NCBI GenBank assembly: GCA_016764035.1
Contig: JAESSQ010000081.1
Coordinates: 1-11,926 of the forward strand
Direction of reading: 5' to 3'
Source of the DNA: Gammaproteobacteria bacterium
Lineage (GTDB): Bacteria > Pseudomonadota > Gammaproteobacteria > SZUA-229
Length of the DNA: 11,926 bases
Shown here: positions 6,914 through 11,926 of the stretch, in pieces
Layout of the letters: every line of letters starts with the position of its first letter
How positions within the stretch are numbered: the first letter of the stretch is position 1
Notes under the pieces: model-generated
The model's input: only the letters and a program-made list of their open reading frames with translations
What the model was told of the DNA's origin: nothing
Database searches by the model: none
Made by a program: the position numbers and the translations under genes

Positions 6914-8038
6914 ATGATACTCTCAGCAGAAGATAATCTACGTCTAAACGTTTTGCTCGCACAAGATTTACATGCTGTGCGTATCGATGAATCGAAGATG
7001 ACGGTGTTTGCATTAACCGAAAAAGGTGAAGCAAGCATTCCGCTCAATGCCATCGGTAAAGACGAAACTTATATCAAAGAAGTCAAAGCACTACTTAGTA
7101 CGCATGTTATGGGATCGCCGGGTGGCTATCCAGTTTATCTAAAACGTTGGACACGGATGGGGCAGGCAAGGGATGAAAGCCTGGCGCAATTGTTGTTGCT
7201 TGGTGAGCCAGAAGCTGTTGTTGCTGCGGTGCATGCTTCAGGTCTTACTGATGCGTTAGCAGCGCGTGCCTGGTGGGCGATGCCTACGGCTGAAAATGCA
7301 CGGCGTATGTTAGAAAAACAGGCTGTCGTTAAGGGTAAAACAGGAAAGTTATTAGCAGAATTTTTACTTGAGTTTTTGCCTTTTGAAGAAGATCAGAGTG
7401 ACATCATTGAGTCGGTTCGTCTTGTATTGCAACCCGGTTTAATCAGTCAGCAGGAAAAAGAAAAACTATGGTCGAAAACAAAAAACAAGCGCAGTTTCTA
7501 CGTTGGTTTTTTATTATCCTCTGCGGAGAATCTTCCCTTTCAAAGTGATGCGCATGCAGAATATGAAAACGTTAAAAATTTATTAAAATTATTAACGCAG
7601 CAAAAAAATCCTTACGCTTTAATGTTGGTTAAAGTGTTTAGTGCCAAAGGTCAGGCGACGATTAAAACCATTAAGAATGCTTTCGAAAAACCTGGTAATC
7701 AAGATGTGGTGGTTTCCTTACTCTTTGCGGTTTCAACATATTTTGTTACGGTTGTTCCAGAACAATTTTCTGAAGATGATATGGAATCTATCTGTAGTGA
7801 GGCAAGGTTACTTTGCGCTACCAGTGATGAGATTTTAGAGGTGCAGGCTGCATTAAAAGGAACATCTGAAAATATACAAAATTCATTGTATGCAATCATT
7901 GTACTGTCTTGTTTAGGTGTGAAACTGGTTGACCCTATATTTTCTCGTACCGATGCAATCGGTACGGTCATGCGTAAAAAAATTAAGCCGGTTACGGATC
8001 CGGTGTTTGAGTGTTTGCAGCTTTTGCGGAATGTATAA
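6914..8038 (+). CDS. dsrS: DsrS-like protein (tentative)
   Basis: This cytoplasmic-looking protein of 374 residues has no signal peptide. The N-terminal half resembles, from memory, the DsrS protein encoded at the end of the dsr cluster in sulfur-oxidising bacteria. The distinctive segments are EDNLRLNVLLA (6-16), VRIDESKMTV (22-31), GSPGGYPVYLKRWTRMGQ (67-84), LAQLLLLGEPEAVVA (90-104) and ARAWWAMPTAENARRMLE (116-133). The C-terminal half is helical and less distinctive. The biochemical role of DsrS is not established; a link to dsr gene expression in A. vinosum has been reported. No cofactor motif is seen. The ATG at 6914 lacks a Shine-Dalgarno sequence. The gene follows the MoxR and VWA genes on the same strand and converges on yffB with an 11-bp gap. 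If the identification is wrong, it is a conserved hypothetical of a MoxR/VWA locus. Confidence 0.65.
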   Translation: MILSAEDNLRLNVLLAQDLHAVRIDESKMTVFALTEKGEASIPLNAIGKDETYIKEVKALLSTHVMGSPGGYPVYLKRWTRMGQARDESLAQLLLLGEPEAVVAAVHASGLTDALAARAWWAMPTAENARRMLEKQAVVKGKTGKLLAEFLLEFLPFEEDQSDIIESVRLVLQPGLISQQEKEKLWSKTKNKRSFYVGFLLSSAENLPFQSDAHAEYENVKNLLKLLTQQKNPYALMLVKVFSAKGQATIKTIKNAFEKPGNQDVVVSLLFAVSTYFVTVVPEQFSEDDMESICSEARLLCATSDEILEVQAALKGTSENIQNSLYAIIVLSCLGVKLVDPIFSRTDAIGTVMRKKIKPVTDPVFECLQLLRNV

Positions 8039-8049
8039 TGCTTAGTGTT

Positions 8050-8391
8050 TTAAAGCAGTGTTTTATATTCGTCTTCTTTAAAACCTATAAACAGTTTTTT
8101 TCCGTTTTCAAGAACAGGGCGTTTAATGGCGCTCGGGTTGGCCAACATTACTTGTATCGATGATGCTTCATCGATATTGTTTTTGATATCATTATCAAGT
8201 TTTCGCCATGTCGTTCCACGTTTGTTTAAAAGCGTTTGCCAACCATGTTGCTTGATCCATTGTTTTAAGTTTTGTTCGGGTACGCCTGATTTTTTATAGT
8301 CGTGAAATTCATAATTTAGGTCGTTACTTTCTAGCCACTTGCGCGCTTTTTTTATGGTGTCGCAATTTGGGATGCCGTACATTTTTATCAT
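8050..8391 (-). CDS. yffB: YffB-type ArsC/Spx family protein
   Basis: This 113-residue thioredoxin-fold protein of the ArsC/Spx superfamily closely matches the YffB branch: MYGIPNCDTIKKARKWLE with a single active-site-type Cys10, FHDYKKSGV (29-37), LLNKRGTTWRKL (54-65) and AIKRPVLENGKKL (88-100). YffB proteins are annotated as ArsC-family reductases, possibly glutathione-dependent; true arsenate reduction is doubtful and the natural substrate is unsettled. The gene follows dapD on the same strand, as arsC/yffB-like genes often lie among dap genes in gammaproteobacteria, but an inverted-repeat element separates the two here. The start at 8391 fits the family N-terminus, although no strong ribosome binding site precedes it. 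It is the last gene of the minus-strand run before the convergent DsrS-like gene. Confidence 0.87.
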   Translation of the reverse strand: MIKMYGIPNCDTIKKARKWLESNDLNYEFHDYKKSGVPEQNLKQWIKQHGWQTLLNKRGTTWRKLDNDIKNNIDEASSIQVMLANPSAIKRPVLENGKKLFIGFKEDEYKTLL

Positions 8392-8420
8392 GCTGATGAC
8401 TTTTAACTATATAAAAAATT

Positions 8421-8513
8421 TGAACCGCAGAGGCGCTGAGACGCAGAGAGAAATATAAAATAATTTTATGTCGAGCATAAATATTCTCTGCGCCTCAGCG
8501 CCTCTGCGGTTCA
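8421..8513. repeat. Inverted-repeat element C, compact hairpin form
   Basis: Arms 8421-8448 and 8486-8513 are inverted copies matching at 27 of 28 positions, of the same type as elements A and B. Complementarity continues imperfectly for several bases inward (agaaatat against atattct), leaving only a short loop, so RNA from either strand would form a long GC-rich hairpin. The spacer is 37 bp and non-coding. It occupies most of the 145-bp gap between dapD and yffB and could attenuate transcription between them or define a processing site. No U-run adjoins it, so it is not a classical terminator. Confidence 0.87.
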
Positions 8514-8536
8514 AGGATTTGGATTTCTCTTGCTTG

Positions 8537-9361
8537 TTAATCTATGTCGCGTAACAGTTCATTTAAACCAACTTTGCCACGGGTTTTTGCGTCTACCTGT
8601 TTTACGATAACAGCGCAGTAAAGGCTGTAGGTGCCGTTTTTAGATGGCAGGTTACCTGAAACAACAACCGAACCTGCAGGGATGCGACCGTACGAAATTT
8701 CACCTGTCATGCGATTAAATATTTTTGTACTTTGACCAAGGTAAACGCCCATCGAAATAACAGAACCTTCTTCGACGATAACGCCTTCGACGACTTCTGA
8801 ACGTGCGCCAATAAAGCAGTTATCTTCGATGATAGTAGGTGAGGCTTGCAGTGGTTCTAAAACACCACCGATGCCGACGCCACCAGAAAGGTGAACATTT
8901 TTACCAATTTGTGCACATGAGCCAACAGTCGCCCAGGTATCAACCATGGTGCCGGTGTCAACATACGCGCCGATGTTAACGTAAGACGGCATTAATACCA
9001 CACTGGGTGCAATGTAAGAACCGAAACGTGCTGTTGCTGGCGGAACCACGCGTACGCCTGAATCACGAAACTGGCGTGTGTTTAAATCGGCAAATTTTGA
9101 ATTAACTTTATCGTAATAATTGGTGAAGCCACCTTTGATGAATTCATTGTCGTTGATGCGAAAAGAAAGTAGCACCGCTTTTTTTAACCATTCGTTAACG
9201 ACCCAGTCACCATCTTTTTTCTCAGCAACGCGTGCTTCTCCTGAATCGAGCATTTTGACAGCTTCAGTCACCGCATCCGATACGTGTGTTTCAACATTAC
9301 GGGGTGTGATGTCGGCACGGCGTTCGAAAGCTTCTTCGATGATGCTTTGTAGTTCTGACAT
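8537..9361 (-). CDS. dapD: 2,3,4,5-tetrahydropyridine-2,6-dicarboxylate N-succinyltransferase
   Basis: DapD transfers a succinyl group from succinyl-CoA to tetrahydrodipicolinate in the succinylase branch of diaminopimelate/lysine synthesis, in the cytoplasm. It is 274 residues long, the same as E. coli DapD, with long shared blocks: WLKKAVLLSFRIND, VLMPSYVNIGAYVD, MVDTWATVGSCAQIG, GVGIGGVLEPLQA and NLPSKNGTYSLYCAV. The middle is a left-handed beta-helix of hexapeptide repeats. The start is the ATG at 9361, with GGAG 6 bases upstream; the frame extends to a TTG four codons earlier, but that codon overlaps the ribosome binding site. It lies 21 bp after dapC and is surely cotranscribed with it. 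The product of DapD is the substrate of DapC. Confidence 0.97.
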   Translation of the reverse strand: MSELQSIIEEAFERRADITPRNVETHVSDAVTEAVKMLDSGEARVAEKKDGDWVVNEWLKKAVLLSFRINDNEFIKGGFTNYYDKVNSKFADLNTRQFRDSGVRVVPPATARFGSYIAPSVVLMPSYVNIGAYVDTGTMVDTWATVGSCAQIGKNVHLSGGVGIGGVLEPLQASPTIIEDNCFIGARSEVVEGVIVEEGSVISMGVYLGQSTKIFNRMTGEISYGRIPAGSVVVSGNLPSKNGTYSLYCAVIVKQVDAKTRGKVGLNELLRDID

Positions 9362-9382
9362 AGTGTTCTCCAAAATAGTGTT

Positions 9383-10579
9383 TTAGGTTAAGGTTTGTAT
9401 GTATTGTTTAATTCGATTCGCCGCAGTTAGGCACTCATCCAGTGGTGCGACTAATGCCATGCGGACATGATATTGACCAGGGTTGATGCCATTGTTCTCG
9501 CGAGACAGGTAACTACCAGGCAGTACGGTGACGTTCTGCTGAGCAAATAATTCTTTAGCAAAGGTTTGATCATCTACCGGCGTGTTAAGCCATAAATAAA
9601 ATCCGGCATCGGGTAGCGAAACCTTAATAACAGGTTTTAAAATATCCAGCACCGCATCAAATTTTTTGATGTACTGTGCTCTGTTGTGTTTAACATGTGC
9701 TTCATCATTCCATGCGGCGATGCTCGCGATTTGATGCACGGGTGGCATCGCAGAACCGTGATAGGTGCGGTATTGCAGATAGGAAACAATGATTTCTGCA
9801 TCACCCGCAACAAACCCAGAGCGCATGCCGGGCAGGTTCGAACGTTTAGATAAGCTGTGGAAGACGATACAGTTTTTAAAACCTTCGTTGCCACAATCAA
9901 CAGCTGCCTCTAGCAAACCAGTTGGTAACTTGTCTTCATCAAAATAAATTTCGGAATAGCATTCATCTGAAGCGATGATGAAATCGTATTTTAGAGAAAG
10001 TTCGATCAGCTTACACAGTTGTTGTTTCGAAATAACGCTGCCCGTTGGGTTGCCTGGTGTGCAGATATAAATAATCTGGCAACGTTGCCAGGTGTTTTCA
10101 TCGATAGCATCGAAATCAGGTAGATAGTTATTTTCTTTAACCGTGTTATAAAAACAGGGCGTTGCACCAGAGAGGAAAGCCGCGCCTTCGTAAATTTGGT
10201 AAAACGGATTGGGCATTAAAATTAATGCATTTTCACCGCGCTCAATTATGCATTGCGCGAATGAAAATAAGGCTTCACGTGTGCCGTTAACGGGCAAGAT
10301 ATGTTTTTCCGGGTCTAGAGCATTTTTCGGCAGTTGGAAACGCCTGCATAACCACTGGCTTATCGTTGTTCTTAGCTCGATACTTCCTTTGGTTAAAGGA
10401 TATCGATTAATCGCATTCAGGTTATCTCTTATCGAATCCAGTACGAACGCTGGGGCATCATGTTTAGGTTCGCCGATGGATAAAGCGATGTGGCCATCGA
10501 CGGTTGGTTGGCAACCTGCTTTGAGTGCTTTGAGCTTTTCAAAGGGATAAGGCTGAAGTTTTTTCAGGTCTGGATTCAT
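9383..10579 (-). CDS. dapC: Succinyldiaminopimelate transaminase
   Basis: This is a fold-type I PLP aminotransferase of 398 residues that converts N-succinyl-2-amino-6-ketopimelate plus glutamate to N-succinyl-LL-diaminopimelate. Visible active-site elements are NGTREALF (98-105, phosphate-binding turn), N177 in CTPGNPTG, D205 and Y208 in ASDECYSEIYFDE, the Schiff-base K245 in HSLSKRSNLPGMRSGF, and R373 in YHVRMALVA for the substrate carboxylate. The N-terminus MNPDLKKLQPYPFEKL is typical of the proteobacterial DapC group and supports the start at 10579, although no clear Shine-Dalgarno sequence precedes it. It is the first gene of the dapC-dapD-yffB run, and dapE, the next enzyme, is not in this window. 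The neighbouring dapD makes DapC much likelier than another aspartate-type transaminase. Confidence 0.93.
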   Translation of the reverse strand: MNPDLKKLQPYPFEKLKALKAGCQPTVDGHIALSIGEPKHDAPAFVLDSIRDNLNAINRYPLTKGSIELRTTISQWLCRRFQLPKNALDPEKHILPVNGTREALFSFAQCIIERGENALILMPNPFYQIYEGAAFLSGATPCFYNTVKENNYLPDFDAIDENTWQRCQIIYICTPGNPTGSVISKQQLCKLIELSLKYDFIIASDECYSEIYFDEDKLPTGLLEAAVDCGNEGFKNCIVFHSLSKRSNLPGMRSGFVAGDAEIIVSYLQYRTYHGSAMPPVHQIASIAAWNDEAHVKHNRAQYIKKFDAVLDILKPVIKVSLPDAGFYLWLNTPVDDQTFAKELFAQQNVTVLPGSYLSRENNGINPGQYHVRMALVAPLDECLTAANRIKQYIQTLT

Positions 10580-10625
10580 TGCTGGGTCGTGTAAAAATCA
10601 GGTTTATGTAAATGCTATTGCTGCA

Positions 10626-10653
10626 TTGCTAAATGCGACAGGGACGGTATTAT
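10626..10653 (+). promoter_or_regulatory. Candidate sigma70-type promoter for the VOC gene
   Basis: TTGCTA (10626-10631) and TATTAT (10648-10653) are separated by 16 bp in the gap between divergent dapC and the VOC gene. They would start transcription about 25-30 bases before the GTG at 10687, leaving room for the AGGAG site. This is a match by eye only. Confidence 0.35.
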
Positions 10654-10686
10654 AAGCGATTTACCATCATGATTCAGGAGTAATCT

Positions 10687-11094
10687 GTGCCGCAAAATAA
10701 GTCAGTTGAAAAAACACTAACGGAACCACTGGTAGGTACGATTGACCATTGCAGCCTTATCGTTGCGGATACCTCGAAAGCGCTGGCGTTTTATACCGGG
10801 GTGTTAGGTTTGCAGGTAGACCGTTCGCGTCCTGACCTAGGTTACCCTGGTGCCTGGCTACAGGTAGGGAGCTGCCAGATCCATTTATTGGAAGTGCCGA
10901 ATCCTTATGCCGATGCAACTCGACCTAAGCATGGTGGCCGTGATCAACATGTTGCTCTGCAGGCATTTGATTTAGACCACGTCATACAGCTTCTGGAAGA
11001 GGCCGATATCGCATACAGTAAAAGCAAGTCAGGACGTGCTGCACTTTTTTGCCATGATTTCGATGGCAATGCGATAGAACTCGTCGAAAAGTAG
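10687..11094 (+). CDS. VOC family (glyoxalase/bleomycin-resistance fold) protein
   Basis: This 135-residue single-module VOC protein has two beta-alpha-beta-beta-beta units. Likely metal ligands are H21 in TIDHCSLIVAD, H66 or E69 in QIHLLEV, H88 in DQHVALQ, and E131 in GNAIELVEK, spaced as in metal-binding VOC enzymes. FYTGVLGLQV (35-44) and FDGNAIELVE (125-134) are characteristic. Members include glyoxalase I, extradiol dioxygenases, epimerases and drug-binding proteins. The active-site residues do not identify the reaction, so I do not call it lactoylglutathione lyase. The GTG start at 10687 is well supported by AGGAG (10676-10680) 6 bases upstream. It is divergent from dapC and converges on msrB, and appears to be a single-gene transcript. 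Confidence 0.88.
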   Translation: MPQNKSVEKTLTEPLVGTIDHCSLIVADTSKALAFYTGVLGLQVDRSRPDLGYPGAWLQVGSCQIHLLEVPNPYADATRPKHGGRDQHVALQAFDLDHVIQLLEEADIAYSKSKSGRAALFCHDFDGNAIELVEK

Positions 11095-11160
11095 AAGACG
11101 TATACAGTCGTCACTTTATCTATGATGAAGAATAAAAAGATTGTTGGAATGTAATGCTGG

Positions 11161-11703
11161 CTATTTTGTAGCCTCGAATAAATGTGCATAGTTTTCGTAA
11201 CCTTCTTTTTGCAACGCTTCCTTGGGAATAAATTTTAACGCGGCCGAGTTAATACAATAGCGTAGCCCGGTTGGCTCTGGCCCATCTTTAAATACATGCC
11301 CGAGGTGAGAGTCGGCATTGGTACTGCGCAGTTCGGTACGAGGGAATATCAAATAATAATCCGTGTTTTCCGCAACATTTTCGGTTTCCAGCGGCTTGTA
11401 AAAACTTGGCCAACCCGTGCCAGACTTGAATTTGTGGGTAGATGAAAACAATGGTTCGCCACTGACGATATCGACATAGATGCCGTCTCGTTTTTCATCC
11501 CAATAGGTATTATTGAATGGTCGCTCGGTGTCGTCATTTTGCGTCACTGAGTACTGCAGAGGTGTGAGGCGTTGCTTTAATTCAACGTCCGTCGGTTTAA
11601 TATAGTTAGATGAAGTGGTAGTTGTAGCGCTATCACTGCTATAGACCGCCGATAGCGTAAAGAATGATACAAAACATATAACCAGGAGAGAAAGGATTTT
11701 CAT
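11161..11703 (-). CDS. msrB: Secreted peptide-methionine (R)-S-oxide reductase
   Basis: MsrB reduces the R-epimer of methionine sulfoxide in oxidised proteins. An N-terminal Sec signal-like segment (MKILSLLVICFVSFFTLSAV, then SS) implies export to the periplasm; no lipobox Cys is seen. The catalytic domain (about 42-180) shows YWDEKRDGIYVDIVSGEPLF, FKSGTGWPSFY (92-102), RSTNADSHLGHVF (126-138) and the catalytic Cys150 in GLRYCINSAALKF. The two CxxC zinc motifs of many MsrBs are absent (SGEPLF and TNAD at those places), so this is the zinc-free form. Cys150 is the only cysteine after the signal peptide, so there is no internal resolving Cys. It is transcribed on the same strand as the upstream tRNA-Leu gene and converges on the VOC gene with a 66-bp gap lacking a strong terminator. 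Confidence 0.93.
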   Translation of the reverse strand: MKILSLLVICFVSFFTLSAVYSSDSATTTTSSNYIKPTDVELKQRLTPLQYSVTQNDDTERPFNNTYWDEKRDGIYVDIVSGEPLFSSTHKFKSGTGWPSFYKPLETENVAENTDYYLIFPRTELRSTNADSHLGHVFKDGPEPTGLRYCINSAALKFIPKEALQKEGYENYAHLFEATK

Positions 11704-11833
11704 GAGGGTGCCTAAGAAGATTTAATTAAATTCTAGGACAGGGGAGAGTGAAAAAAGTTTCGTATTTGGTTAAGGCTAAACAAACACATAAGAATGATTA
11801 TATTGCGGGTACATACGGTAAATAAGTAAAATA

Positions 11834-11920
11834 TGGTACCGAGGGCCGGAATCGAACCGGCACTCCCGTGAAGGAACCGGATTTTGAATCCGGCGCGTCT
11901 ACCAGTTCCGCCACCCCGGC
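11834..11920 (-). tRNA. tRNA-Leu (anticodon CAA)
   Basis: This 87-nt gene has a complete type II cloverleaf. The acceptor arm GCCGGGG pairs with CCTCGGT (two G-U type pairs), followed by discriminator A and an encoded CCA. The D-arm has the usual GGTAGAC. The anticodon stem CCGGA/TCCGG encloses loop TTCAAAA with CAA (positions 11884-11886), reading UUG codons. A long variable arm confirms the leucine class, and the T-arm GCCGG/CCGGC encloses TTCGATT. The gene lies 130 bp upstream of msrB on the same strand. The 192-nt open frame across it is not a gene. Confidence 0.97.
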
Positions 11921-11926
11921 ACATAT

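Noticed and set aside
8039..8066. Direct repeat AGTGTTTTA twice between the DsrS-like gene and yffB
   Set aside because: It is short, partly within the yffB C-terminal codons, and plausibly chance in AT-rich sequence.
11095..11160. Terminator between the VOC gene and msrB
   Set aside because: Only a 4-bp GACG/CGTC stem is visible, without a clear U-run.
11733..11924. 63-codon minus-strand open frame over the tRNA
   Set aside because: It is a translation of the tRNA-Leu gene (the GTGRRAGFK-type peptide is a known tRNA artefact).

Overview
The window looks like chromosomal DNA of a gammaproteobacterium. DapD is very close to the enterobacterial form. The run dapC-dapD-yffB, the NhaD-type antiporter and a tRNA-Leu(CAA) with an encoded CCA tail fit the same group. 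A protein that I tentatively recognise as DsrS, known from sulfur-oxidising bacteria such as Allochromatium vinosum, suggests a sulfur oxidiser. NhaD is compatible with a marine or saline habitat. Both habitat points are inference.

Layout: (1) 1-1528: a heptanucleotide tandem repeat abuts nhaD. (2) 1538-2993: a 2OG-Fe(II) oxygenase (minus strand) is divergent from an unrecognised 186-residue protein, which converges on an unrecognised 64-residue acidic protein. (3) 2994-3361: a gene-free stretch with two small adjacent hairpins. (4) 3362-8038: five plus-strand genes in a row encode a Sel1-repeat protein, a MoxR-type AAA+ ATPase, a GxxExxY protein inside an inverted-repeat element, a protein with an HExxH metallopeptidase-like region and a VWA MIDAS, and the DsrS-like protein. 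(5) 8050-10579, minus strand: dapC, dapD and yffB, covering two successive lysine/diaminopimelate steps plus an ArsC/Spx-like protein. (6) 10687-11094: a VOC (glyoxalase-fold) protein. (7) 11161-11920, minus strand: a secreted MsrB and tRNA-Leu.

The most distinctive structure is a family of three inverted-repeat elements within 3.6 kb (4942-5415, 6711-6890, 8421-8513). Their arms share AACCGC followed by a degenerate octamer, CGCnGAGR, repeated three times. The first element carries a GxxExxY-family PD-(D/E)XK protein that fills nearly all the space between its arms. The other two have non-coding interiors of 124 and 37 bp and look like deleted or non-autonomous relatives. Two of them bracket the VWA gene, and the third separates dapD from yffB.

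Functionally, the AAA+ ATPase and the VWA protein are probably partners of the MoxR/VWA kind, which remodel or activate other proteins, often metalloenzymes. Their adjacency to the DsrS-like gene makes sulfur-metabolism enzymes possible clients. The rest is housekeeping: Na+/H+ exchange, lysine and cell-wall precursor synthesis, methionine sulfoxide repair and a leucine tRNA.
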